Part shown: positions 1-10,385 of the stretch, in pieces
Position numbering within the stretch: position 1 is the first letter of the stretch
How the letters are laid out: each line of letters begins with the position of its first letter
NCBI GenBank assembly: GCA_018287875.1
Contig: JAGVVL010000017.1
Span: forward strand, 2,666,001-2,730,000
Length of the DNA stretch: 64,000 bases
Direction: 5' to 3'
DNA from: Nigrospora sphaerica
Taxonomy: Eukaryota > Ascomycota > Sordariomycetes > Amphisphaeriales > Apiosporaceae
Position numbers and translations under genes: made by a program
Notes under the pieces: model-generated
The model's input: the letters and a program-made list of their open reading frames with translations, nothing else
Told to the model about the DNA's origin: nothing
The model's database searches: none

Positions 1-1703
1 CTGATGGTCTTGCCCTGCTGAGTGCCGACTTTGAGATCGACCAGAGGTCGGGACTGTCAGCTGAAGAACTCATTGACCTCATCCCTTCGTACCACGGTCT
101 CATCGTTCGCTCCGAGACCAAAGTCACCGCTCCAGTCCTTGCCGCCGGGACCAACCTGCGCGTCGTTGCGCGTGCTGGTGTCGGCGTCGACAACATCGAC
201 GTCGACGCCGCCACTGGACACGGCATCATCGTGGTGAACTCGCCCGCGGGCAACATTGTTGCTGCCGCCGAGCATACAGTGGCATTGCTACTCGCCACCG
301 CGCGCAATATCGGTCGTGCCGACCGGACCTTCAAGGACGGCCGATGGGAGCGGAGCAAGCTGGTGGGCGTGGAGGTCGGGCGCAAGACGCTCGGCATCAT
401 TGGGCTGGGAAAAGTGGGCATGAAAGTGGCCCGGATGTGTGTTGGGCTCGGCATGGAGGTGATTGCCGTGGACCCTTATGCAAGTGCCGAGTTGGCCAGG
501 CAAGCCAACGTACAGCTCGTCGCTGCGCTGTCGGATATGCTCCCTATCGTCGACTTTTTGACCATCCACACGCCCCTGCTAGCGAGCACCCTCGATCTAC
601 TTGGCGAGGCGGAGTTCAAGAAGATGAAGCCAACGGCCCGCGTCCTCAATGTCGCCCGGGGCGGCGTTTACAACGAGGCCGCTCTTATAAAGGCCTTGGA
701 CGAGGGGTGGATTGCCGGGGCTGGCATTGATGTTTTCACCCAAGAGCCACCAGAGGAAGGAAGCATCGCTGCGAAGCTTGCCCGGCATGAAAAGGTGGTT
801 TCGACCCCGCACCTGGGCGCCAGTACCGTCGAGGCCCAGGAAAACGTTAGTCTCGACGTCTGCACGCAGGTGCTTCTGATCCTGAGGGGTGGGCTGCCGA
901 CCAGTGCCGTGAATGCGCCTCTCATTCTCCCGGAGGAGTACCGGAAACTCCGGCCGTTCGTCCGGCTCATCGAGAAGATGGGCAGCCTCTACACGCAACA
1001 CTATGTGGGCGCCAAAGGTGGCATGCTGGGCGGGCGCAAGTTCGAACTGGTGTACCATGGGGACCTGGCTTCGGTCAACAATACGCGACCCCTTTTTGCC
1101 GCCCTCGTCAAGGGGCTGGTCTCCACGATTTCGGACTCGGGGGGACGCGACGTCAACATTGTGAATGCGACCTTCATTGCGAAGGAGAAAGGTCTCGTCA
1201 TCAACGAGCTGAAAACCCGCGAGACGGGCGAGTCGCAGACCTACGCCTCCTACGTGACGCTGCGTTCCACCGACACGGGGCGGCACGGAGAACAAGCCAT
1301 CGAGGGCTACGTCTCGGGCCACACCATCTACATCTCCAAGCTGGACCGCTTTTCCGCCAGCTTTACCCCCGAGGGCACGCTCCTGATCCTGCACAACTAC
1401 GACGAGCCGGGCAAGATCGGCGGCGTGGGCATGGTCGTAGGGCGGCACGGCATCAACATTCGCTTCATGCAGGTCGCCAGCCTGGAAAAGGGTGGCGACA
1501 ATGGAGGCGGCATGCCCGAGCTGACCAAAGTCGACTCGGCTGTGGCAGGTTTTGGGTCGCCCCACGGTGCCAAACAATATAATGGATCCGGCGGGGATGA
1601 GGCGCTCATGATCTTGGGGGTGGACGGCCGCGTCAGCAAAGAGCTCGTAGATGAGCTCAAGACAGAGGAGGGTATTTTGGATGTTAGTCTGGTCACTTTG
1701 TGA
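1..1703 (+). CDS. serA: D-3-phosphoglycerate dehydrogenase, 5' end outside window
   Basis: Oxidises 3-phosphoglycerate to 3-phosphohydroxypyruvate with NAD, the first step of phosphorylated serine synthesis in the cytosol. The frame is open from base 3, well upstream of the first ATG-like codon, so the start lies before the window; 566 residues are visible. Seen: a substrate-domain stretch with VRSETKVTAPVL and ARAGVGVDNID, the Rossmann motif GLGKVG (about 402-419), NVARGGVYNE, the catalytic-His segment TPHLGAST, then an intervening domain and a C-terminal ACT domain ending at LDVSLVTL. No intron is needed in the visible part. The ACT domain carries an extra Gly-rich stretch of about 35 residues (about 1495-1600) between FMQVASLEK and EALMILGVD. 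It converges on the P450 gene with only 86 bp between stop codons. The symbol is the usual fungal/bacterial name for this enzyme; yeast calls it SER3/SER33. Confidence 0.95.
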   Translation, partial: DGLALLSADFEIDQRSGLSAEELIDLIPSYHGLIVRSETKVTAPVLAAGTNLRVVARAGVGVDNIDVDAATGHGIIVVNSPAGNIVAAAEHTVALLLATARNIGRADRTFKDGRWERSKLVGVEVGRKTLGIIGLGKVGMKVARMCVGLGMEVIAVDPYASAELARQANVQLVAALSDMLPIVDFLTIHTPLLASTLDLLGEAEFKKMKPTARVLNVARGGVYNEAALIKALDEGWIAGAGIDVFTQEPPEEGSIAAKLARHEKVVSTPHLGASTVEAQENVSLDVCTQVLLILRGGLPTSAVNAPLILPEEYRKLRPFVRLIEKMGSLYTQHYVGAKGGMLGGRKFELVYHGDLASVNNTRPLFAALVKGLVSTISDSGGRDVNIVNATFIAKEKGLVINELKTRETGESQTYASYVTLRSTDTGRHGEQAIEGYVSGHTIYISKLDRFSASFTPEGTLLILHNYDEPGKIGGVGMVVGRHGINIRFMQVASLEKGGDNGGGMPELTKVDSAVAGFGSPHGAKQYNGSGGDEALMILGVDGRVSKELVDELKTEEGILDVSLVTL

Positions 1704-1789
1704 AGAAATGGCTTGCCTAAATTGGGAATATTCGCTAAGACGTTACACACATGCTCATGGTCTCCGTGTCGATCGCGCAACCTACCATG

Positions 1790-3537
1790 TTAGGCCCTCT
1801 TCGACGCTTTCACCACGATGCCACTCAGGTGGGGAAACCAAGCTCCTTGCACCCTCCATTCCTTGTGTGGGTTTACCATCTCGATATCGAACTGCGTCAC
1901 CAGCGTCGCCACGAGTTTGTGAAGCTGTATCAGCGCCAAGTTCTCGCCGATACACCTGCGAGGGCCGCCTCCAAACACGAAGTCTGCAGCGTTCATGGCA
2001 GACAACCGCTCCTGGTACCGTTGGAGATCCTCCTCCGGGCCCTGCAGCCACCGTTCTGGGCGGAACTTGTCCGCGTCCGGCCCAAAAACAGAGTCGCGGG
2101 CCATGATGTATGGGTTAACGCCGAGCGTGACGCCTTTCGGCACGAAGCCTCCGCTGGGAAGCGTGAAGCCCCCAGCGGGCACGTCGCGCTCGAGCGGCAT
2201 CGAGACGCCGGGGAGAATGCGCAGCGTCTCGCGGACGACAGCGTCCAGGTACGGCGAAGCGCGGGCCTGTTGATAGGAAATGGGTTGGCCCGGGGGGTGG
2301 GCGCCCGTGGCCCTGTCCAACTCGGAGCGGAGGCGCGTCCAGATGGCTCGGTCCCTTAGGATATGATACATGGCGGAGCAGAGGGCGCTGGTGGTGGAGT
2401 CGGCCCCCGCCAAGAACAGGCTCATGATCCAGCTGACGACAGTCTCGTCGGCCGTGCCAGGGACCGCGGCCTTGGTCTCGAGGAACTTGTCCAGCAGATC
2501 GGGCTGGCCGGGGTCGTGAAAAGACACGTCGCTTCGCGCCAAGCGTTCCTGGAAGCGACGGATGCTGCATTCCAGGACGGTAGTGAGACCGGGAACCTGG
2601 ATATAGGGGATGCGGAAAACGTAATGCCCAAGCCAGGGGAGCATGCCGGCGCTGACGAAGGTTCGGATGAGCAAATATGCGCGGCCCAGCGTGCCGTCGA
2701 AATCGCAGCCCTTGTCCATGTAGCCCAGGGTCTTGCTGAACGCCACGGCTCCTACGGCGTCCCAGGAATCTATGCACGGCGTCATCAGTTCCATTCCACC
2801 CATGGCGTGGGGACGGGGGTCGGGCCAGGACTTACAGTACCCCAGCCAATCGCTTAAATCGAACGACTGTGCCGTTCCAGCAAACCGGTTCCCGAGATGA
2901 AAACATAGGCTATTTATAACGGCATCGAGGTGAGGCTCCATGGCCAAGATATTCGACGTCGTGTAATGCCTCGCGATCGGCTTCTTGATCGCCGCATGCT
3001 GGTTGGGGTCTCTCTCGCTGAAGAGGTGGTGGATCACACGAGTTCCGTCTTTGGCGGCAGCGATTTCGTAGAAGACACTCTAATGGACAAGTCGGTCAGG
3101 GAGGGTTCGTCGGTAGTAACAGAGGCTCTAACCTTTCTCCATTGCCCCCGGTCTTGGTTGAAAATAACCTTGAGCGCGTCGACGTCGGCCACATCCAGGA
3201 CGTCGGGCCCGACGCAAACTACGGGGCCGTATCTCTTGTGTAGTTCCAGGCATTTTTGGGGGTATTGGTCTCGAACTACATGGTAAAAGCGCCATAGATT
3301 CGTCCACTCTGTGGGTGTTTGGTCAGCGACGCAACGGAGCCAGGCTTGCCACAAGGAGAGAATGGACAAAACTCAACTTGCTAGCCAAGGGCCGGGATAA
3401 GAACGGAGGGGTGAAGATAGATAGCACCACACGGTCCAAGTACAGAGTGTCAAGAGAAAGAGTGCCGTATAGGAAGGGACGAGGGGTAGGCCAGGGGCCG
3501 GGACCAGCGTGGCATCTTCCAGAGTGAAATTGGACAT
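1790..3537 (-). CDS. Cytochrome P450 monooxygenase, four exons
   Basis: Model: complement(join(1790..2769,2836..3079,3133..3308,3378..3537)), 519 residues. Membrane-anchored haem-thiolate monooxygenase of unknown substrate; resemblance is to fungal pisatin-demethylase/benzoate-hydroxylase-like P450s. Exon 1 starts at the ATG at 3537 and gives a hydrophobic anchor (ALFLLTLCTWTVW) followed by the proline-rich hinge SPLRSYPGPWLA; later in-frame starts would lose this. Introns are 69, 53 and 66 bp, all GT-AG. Splicing gives the expected joins RGQWRK/SVFYEIAAAKDGTR and DWLGY/YSWDAVG. Seen downstream: the I-helix AGADSTTS, the ExxR motif ETLR, FRPERW, and the haem loop FVFGGGPRRCIGE with Cys about residue 466. 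It is convergent with the phosphoglycerate dehydrogenase gene. An 11-bp inverted repeat lies about 250 bp upstream. Substrate cannot be inferred. Confidence 0.92.
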
Positions 3538-5606
3538 TGTGAAAACGGGCAAGAGAGACGGAAAGCCACTAGGTGAGAACTAACGGCTTCACGAGGGGCC
3601 CAGGATGAGACTTATAAGCACTACGGGCGCCAATGACGCGCGGAAGGGTATCGAGCAGCAAAAGACCACTTTCAGGGCCAAGGCCAAGATAACATGCGGG
3701 CTGGTTTATGCCACGGCTCGAGGATGCCGTAACACAGGGATCCTAAGGTCTTATCAGACGTCAGAATAGTGGAAACCATCCCCGAATGTGCATATTCTTT
3801 GATATATCACAAAGAATATGGTGGCGTTGCAGGGGAAGGATTGTAGTGTAGGTCACCCAACACCAACCAACGTCGCCCACCAGGGCTCAGCATTGGCCCC
3901 CCCCCACGTGGGCTTCGAGGCCTGCTTACTACTACTCTACACACTACCAAGCACAGGGGGTCGTCGTCGCCGGTTACGAGACGCGCAGCAAAGGAACGCT
4001 GGTCCCGTCTCGCAGTTCCCAAGCGCTCGGGCAGGTACGGGGATGGGGTCATCCGCCCTCGTTCCTCCTGCTCCACGGCTTATGATTGCGTCTATGTGCG
4101 TACAGCCGGGGACAGACCCCAGTGAGCACCCATCGGTTCAGCGCATCATCTCTGCTTGTTCCAGACCGGGTATTATCGATCCTGCGAACCCGGCTATGTG
4201 GGCTCGCAAGCGACCGGGGGGGGCCTCGGCGCCACGAATAGAATACATTCTGCAACGGCCAAACCAGCCTCGGCGGCGGGGAATCGAAACAGAGACGCGA
4301 CAGGTCACTTCTCGCAGTGCTGTTCCCCCAACTTCACCACGACCAACCAGAGCGCAGTGCCTTATGCCGAGTACCTATGGTTCGAGACCCTTCATAATGC
4401 CCGCATTGAGATGAGCTGGGTGGATTTCTCGCTCGCCCCGGAGGGCCCCACGACTCCTACCGTCGCATCCGTAGGGGAGTCCTCCATGGTAAAAGACGAT
4501 CATTTCCGGCATCCAATCAAGACTCCTGCTGCCGCCGGTACCCACCGGCAGCCTTCCCGATGCCCATCCGGTAGTTGGGAAGTGGTCCTGGCGTCACATC
4601 GCGAGAATCCACACGCCGCGGTTCCTGACCAGCCCGTGCGCGAACTCTGTATGTGCTCTCGTCGGCCAATAGGAATGTTGCCTCATTCTGACCTCTCATC
4701 TCGTGGTCGCTTTTCTTCCCTTGGCTCCCCTGGCTTCCTTCAACTCTTTCTTACCGAGATCGTTCTTTCCCGCTCACGTCTTCGCATCGTAGGGACGGCG
4801 TGGAAACAGCGACACCCATCCATCCATGCGATGAAGCGATCGCCTGCCATTGTGGTTGCTCGAGCGCAATGGTGCCTTAGGCCGAATGTAACCCCTATTG
4901 GGGGCTTGCGTGACGCCTAGCTCGGCCAGCATCTCACACTATTCGAACTAGTAATTTCCTCAATGGGGGGTTCGGCAACGACGAGTCATAGCAGCGCCAA
5001 CATCAACCGCCTACACCGCAGCTTCCTTCTTGGGATGGTGTAGTCGAGACACAACACCACTATTAACGACGTCGCCTCGCGCAACCGCTCTATAGGGTTA
5101 GACAATGGGTCTTTACTACCTAGGTAGGTCTTCAACCGGCATTCGCGCACAAGATCCATGTACCATGCCGGTCGAGGCAGCACGCGAAAGGGGGGCCCGG
5201 CATCACATCACGCATCCATCTCGGGATTTGGTCCTGGTCCTGACTTGGATCAGTCCGCCAGTCGCAACACAGCACGGCCTTGAGGTCAAGTGTGCTGCTC
5301 AAATGCACTGACACCTCTTGTTGCGCGAGAAAGTTCTAAAGCATGTGGTTGATAAGGAACAATTAGTACGGCAAATCATACAAACCAGTATGTTCTGCTG
5401 CGCTCGCTTGTTTTCTATGTATCCCGCCTGTCTTGGGTCAAGAACAAAGGACTGAATATGAAGTAAACACGGGACATCCCTGGCTGGCGCGACAGATCAA
5501 CAAAGTACACATCAAGAAGAAAAGCCTTCACTATGCTTAAAGCCGGAGCTTGCCCCCGCGTCACACATTGGTATACCGCAGTTTGACCTACGCATTTTTG
5601 ATCACT
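3538..5606. other. Intergenic, P450 upstream region
   Basis: No gene supported. The longest open frame (4156-4920, +) has no domain, no matching introns and low-quality composition. It holds the inverted repeat at 3791-3820 and otherwise nothing I recognise. It should contain the P450 promoter at its left end and the promoter of the small gene at 5607 at its right end. Confidence 0.5.
3791..3820. repeat. Perfect 11-bp inverted repeat upstream of the P450
   Basis: CATATTCTTTG (3791-3801) is exactly complementary to CAAAGAATATG (3810-3820) across an 8-base spacer, ATATATCA. The element is AT-rich in a GC-rich setting and lies about 250 bp before the P450 start codon. It could be a dimeric regulator site, a cruciform or terminator-like hairpin, or a relic of a miniature element. 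Function is inference. Confidence 0.6.
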
Positions 5607-6254
5607 ATGCCATCCAGCAGGAGTCCTTCGCGAGATTGGGGTTGGGAAAAGACTCCCGATAGCCAGCCGACGGGCGGAAGAGAACGGCGGGGCGAAACCA
5701 ACACGACCTCGACGTCGACAGACACGACGGGGCCGGCATTCAGCCAGCCCGGCTACTTCAAGCCCTTCCCTACGCGGTCCCCGGGCCCTCGGCTGCGACG
5801 CACGCCCGGAGGGCTGGGCGACGGCCCGCCATACGGGGGGTCGGAGGTCGAGCTGGAGCGGCCGGGGCCGGCGGTGGCGCCCGAGCGGGACGAGGAGGAG
5901 CGGCGAAAGCGCGAGGCGCACGAGGACGAACAAGGCGGCCGGGCGGCGGCGGCGGCCCGGCGCGACGACGCCGCCCGCCCCCGGACCGCGCAGGACTGGC
6001 ACCTCCTGGCCCACAAGCACGCCGACGCCCTGCACACGGGCACGTACGGCCTCGCCCTATCCATGGGCACCACCACGGCCGGCTACGACTCGCTCGTGGT
6101 CGGCGTGCTGCCCGACGAGGCCCCGGCCGGCATGCGAAAGGCGGTGCTGCGCTTGGGGCGCGCCATCGAGGACACGGGCAGGAGGCTCTGCTCGCAGATC
6201 GAGGCCGAGGTCGCCGCGTCGAGGGAGCGACGGGAACAGCACGAATCTGGATAG
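5607..6254 (+). CDS. Hypothetical protein, charged N-terminus, conserved-looking C-terminus
   Basis: Single-exon frame of 215 residues. The frame can be extended upstream to 5550 only through a TTG codon, so the ATG at 5607 is chosen. The first 120 residues are low complexity: Ser/Thr/Pro-rich, then a long Glu/Arg/Ala stretch (about residues 85-130) that may be helical. The last 80 residues (from about DWHLLAHKHADALHTGTYG to the end) look like an ordered helical segment with TTTAGYDSLVVGVLPDEAPA. There is no signal peptide or membrane segment. I do not recognise a family. Codon composition matches neighbouring genes, and the antisense frames are shadows of the GC-rich sequence. It could be a spurious high-GC frame; the C-terminal half argues otherwise. 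Confidence 0.5.
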   Translation: MPSSRSPSRDWGWEKTPDSQPTGGRERRGETNTTSTSTDTTGPAFSQPGYFKPFPTRSPGPRLRRTPGGLGDGPPYGGSEVELERPGPAVAPERDEEERRKREAHEDEQGGRAAAAARRDDAARPRTAQDWHLLAHKHADALHTGTYGLALSMGTTTAGYDSLVVGVLPDEAPAGMRKAVLRLGRAIEDTGRRLCSQIEAEVAASRERREQHESG

Positions 6255-7576
6255 ACGTTTGCAGCACTGCGGCAAGTCGTGGGACCAAGCCTCGCCGGAA
6301 TCGCCAAACCCGTTCCCGCGGTATGATCCAACTCCCCAGGGTCCCGAAGGGTATACCCAAACCGGTGAAAGGACGCCGTGAAGAACTAGACGGGGGTTTT
6401 AGGTACCAAGTCGCGCGTGCAAGACGGGCCAGCTGGCTTTCGTCGAGCCCCACCACACTTGAGGCGGAAAACAGTGCGTGGCTAAGTGGGCGTGTCGAAG
6501 CTTTCCGTCTAATGTTGTTACATCACATGTACGGTGTACCTAGCTTCTCATATCTATGGTGTGGTAGATCTCCCGTGATCCGAGACGACCGGCGCTATGT
6601 TGCTTTTCTTGTTTTCTTTTTATCGGGTAAATGGCATTGAGCTGAGGGTGCGTTTGTAATGATCAAGAGTGTTATTTCTTGCTGTCTATCCGCAATGTAG
6701 ACTTTCCTGGCGTTTGCGGCTTGTAGTGAGGGTTGTCCGACGAAGGCCGATAAGACGTATTGTATGTACAGAGAGGTAGTGCACACGCACCACTGTGGCT
6801 GCTGCAGGGTTCAGTCTCCCATTCAGGCTCCAGGCGATACGACGAGCTGAGTGTTGATTATGCACCCCATCCCCTGTCCAGCTGCGAGGATCGCCGCCCT
6901 GGGCGAAGTCGTAGTAGTGGATAATGCTGGACGAGTGGCACTGGAGTGGATAAAGGGCGGGCGGGGTCGGGGCGCTACGGAAGGTTGAAAGCTACCCAGC
7001 CCGCTACGCTGATAGGCTCGATAGGGAAGCCTACAAAAACGCGCGCCGGGTAGTATTAGCCTTTGGAGGGCCTTATGAACGTCACGTTGGATTGGGATGG
7101 AATGGCTCTCTCCCCACACAGAGCTAGCCGGAACTCTACTGATCATCCACGGATTAGTATTGCCTCGATGCCTCCCGCGTCGCGATCTTGTGTTCGGATC
7201 CAAGACTGCCACCGACCTGTCACCCCAGGACCCCTATTCTCCGTGCTCGGTATCCCTCTAGAACGGGCACCCCAGAACAGCCACGACACCCTAGAGGAGC
7301 GGTCGGACCGCGCTATCGAATCCATAACCCACAGCGACTCTGGACCACGCAGCATCTCCCTCTTCGACTCGAGCCAGGGACACGAAGACAGCGCGTAGCT
7401 GACCAGTAATACCGCGAAGGCTCTCTCGGGCTTTTCGGGCTATCGACCCGCAGCTTGGCCTCGGCCAAACCCGATCAATTGGCAAATCCCTCCCCAGTTT
7501 CCGCCCTGGCCCCGCCTCGGCCTCCCCTCCAACCCCCGCCCTCCGGAAGCGACACGCGCACACCGCATCCGGCTGA
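6255..7576. other. Intergenic
   Basis: No gene supported. A pyrimidine-rich stretch just before 7577 probably belongs to the promoter and 5' UTR of the next gene. Confidence 0.5.
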
Positions 7577-9743
7577 ATGGCAGACACGGGGTACGACGAG
7601 GCAGTGGCCATGGACGACGACATAGCAATCGAAAGGGACGGCCCGGGGCCGCGGGACGCCCTGGACACGGGAAGGGCGAGGTTTGATGCGCCCTCGCCCA
7701 TGTCCAAGGCTAGGAGCCTCTCGGATGGGGGCGGAACACAACTGTCGCCCTCGCCCAACATCACGGGAGCCTCACGGCGAACGTCCAAGGACGACAGCTC
7801 GCTTCGGGACCCGGCATCCACGGCCGCCGGACCTCCCGTCACGCCGCGCCGGCCAGACTTCCCCATCCGCGGTCTCTCGATCGAGTTGCCCCCGCGCGAC
7901 CCCTCGCCGATCCCCGCCGCCGCCGCCGCCTCGATCCGGCCGAGCCCGCTCTCGCCGCAGATCGACCGCTCGCATATTTACGCCTCGCCCACCAACATCC
8001 TGCCGCGGCGGTCGCGAGGGTTGGACTTTTCTCGGGCAGCCACGAGCCTGCACCACTCGACGCTGGCCGAGCAGTCGTCGCCCGACTCGTCTCCGACCAT
8101 CGGCGGCGCCATGGGCCGCGCCATGGACATCCCCGGCCGCAGCATCGGCGACTTCGGCACCGAGCAGACGACCAAGTCGCTGTGGTCCATGATGGGCGAC
8201 CGCGAGCGCCACCACATCTCGAGCTCCGTGGGCAGCGCCAACCCGCTGGCCTCGTCGAGCTCCTCCAGCTCCGACGACGACGACTACATGGACGACTTCG
8301 TCGACGACACCTTCCTGGGCACGCCCGCGGCCGCCAAGACGGGTGCCATGATGGTCGACCAGACCACCCCCCAGAGCCTGTCGGCGAGTCCGGGCGTGCC
8401 GTGGCTCGCTAGCAACTCGCCCGCCATGAACAGCCTGTCGAGCTTCCGTACCCGCCCGCGCAAGCCGCCCAAGAAGAAGCTCCGCGGTTTACTGAACCTC
8501 GGCTTCCGGTCCGCCAACCCCAGCGGCGCCACCCGGTCGCCCCCCCACAACCTGGCCAAGGACGGCAAGGACGCCTCGGCCTCGCAGTCGCGCCGGGAGA
8601 GCATCAGTTGGGCCGCCAACCAGCTGCATATTTCGAGCGCCGACGCCGAGGACCGCGCCATGGAGTCGATCGAAAGCCCACAGCGCGGCGTGATCAAACG
8701 CACCGTCACGCGGCGAGGCAATCTTCTGGTACTTACCTCCTGCTCCCCCGTCTCTCGTCCCTCCACAGCCTGCTGACCACGCGATTACCGTCCAACCTTG
8801 GCAGCCCAAAACTAAAGGTTTCGCCCGCATCCGGGCGGCTCTTGCCGAGGAGGGCGCCCCCGTCGACTGCGAGACCCGGCGCGAGGCCGAAGTGATTCGG
8901 CAAGTGCGCGAGAGCGACACGGATCTGGAGCCTCGCGTGCCTTCGGCCCCACCGGCGCCCCTGGACTTGGCCAGCGCGCCGCATCTGTCGCCAAACCTGC
9001 AGGGCAACAGCATGGAGGACATGCTTGAGGAAGACATGCTGGGCGAGCCCCGCCTGTCGGGTAGCTTCAAGCAGCAGGCGCTGAAGAACTCCAAGGGCAA
9101 GGACTTCTGGGACGCCTTTTCCGAGGCGGGCAGCGCGGCGGGCGGCCGCGTCACGCCGCCGCCGCCGAGCTTCCTGCCGCGCGGCTCGTCGTCGGGCATC
9201 AGCGAGGACGTCAACATGGACTCGCCGGCCCTGTCGACGGGGTCGGGGCCGACGGCCAACCTCTTCGGCCCCGGCCCGGCGGGCGCCGGCGGCCGCAGCG
9301 GCAGCAGCGACGGCCGGCGGTCCGACACGCCCCAGGCGCCCGCCTCGGCCCCCGAGTCGCAGCGCGGGCGGCCGCCCCCGAGCGCCGAGGAGATCACGCG
9401 GCGCATCCACAACAAGCGCCGCCGCGACGACGACCTCGACCCCGTCAGCTTCAAGCGCCGCGCCGTGAGCCCCGGCATGAGCGTCCACAACTCGCCCGTC
9501 ATGCAGAGCCCGCTGCAGCGCGACAGCATGCCCTGGGGCTCCCGCCCCGGCAGCAACGGCGCCGACAAGGCCTCGGGCTCCCCCAGCGACCACAGCAGCT
9601 CCGGCGCCAACCCCGCCGGTAACAACAACGGCGGCGGCGGCGGCGGCGGCGGCAGTCGCCCCCCCAACAGTTCCAAGGGCCGCGTGGGGTTCCAGGGCAT
9701 GGTGGACACTAATGATGGTTTGATGCGCATGAGCATCGAATGA
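7577..9743 (+). CDS. Conserved fungal low-complexity (probably nuclear) protein, two exons
   Basis: Model: join(7577..8728,8805..9743), 696 residues. The 76-bp intron is placed by frame: it joins RRGNLL to PKTKGFARIRAALAEEG, giving a block I believe is conserved in ascomycetes (about residues 380-415, rich in charged helix, ending EAEVIRQVRESD). The rest is Ser/Pro/Asp-rich: an acidic patch SSSSSSDDDDYMDDF, a basic KPPKKKLRGLL likely nuclear-localisation signal, a further block around SFKQQALKNSKGKDFWDAF, a second basic patch NKRRRDDDLDPVSFKRR followed by SPGMSVHNSPV with several SP sites, and a Gly run near the C-terminus (about 9630-9653). The SP/TP sites suggest control by proline-directed kinases. 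No enzyme domain is visible and I cannot name the family. It converges on the OPT transporter gene. Confidence 0.82.
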
Positions 9744-10385
9744 CGGCCTCCTGGCTAGGAGACGCTCGGGGGGAGGGTGAAAAACCAGGTACTCGGGGCT
9801 CGAGGAAAGGGCTCCCTGTTCGCAGCTTCTGGGCGAGGTTGATCTTTTCGCATTGCATGGCACATGGATTAGGCTTTGTACTGGCGTTGGGGCACGCCCG
9901 GGCGGTTTCGCCGAGGGCGAGGAAAGGGGCGTCGATTCTGCATCTTTGGAGGCCGTCGCAGGTTCTCGTTTCATTTTCTCTCCAATACCCATTAACGGTA
10001 CACTATGACGCAGTGGCTTATTTTTGTTCCCCGCACGCTGCACCCCCGTGTCTTTTTTCGCTTTGCCGGTTACGCTGCAGATGGTGGCGATGCTTCGGGC
10101 ACGCGACGTCTCCCCTATATCCCGCCTCTGTGTGCATTCCTACTCGTATCCGTCGCCCCGGGGTGCAGTGGGCCCACCAAATAGCCAGAGCGTTGGAAAC
10201 CTATAGCGGGCGGTGGGTGTGGTACCCTCCTTCCCGCGCCTCACTCGAGGAGCGCGGGGCGAATGTTGCATATTACTACACCGTAGCCGGTATCCATCCG
10301 TCTCGGGCGTCGCCGGCCTTTTACCTCGGTACGACAGCACCCGTAGCCTTCCTCGGCCGCCGGGGATGCCTTTCGGCAGGGCGCG
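9744..10385. other. Intergenic between convergent genes
   Basis: It contains the 3' UTRs and terminators of the gene ending at 9743 (+) and the OPT gene ending at 10386 (-). No coding signal is seen. Confidence 0.6.

Noticed and set aside
1790..3037. P450 as one 415-codon frame
   Set aside because: It lacks the membrane anchor and includes a 66-bp intron; the four-exon model restores both.
4365..4410. T-loop-like GGTTCGAGACC
   Set aside because: Flanking bases do not form a T stem, and no D or anticodon arm fits.
4156..4920. 254-codon frame upstream of the P450
   Set aside because: No recognisable domain, odd composition, no start context; treated as chance.
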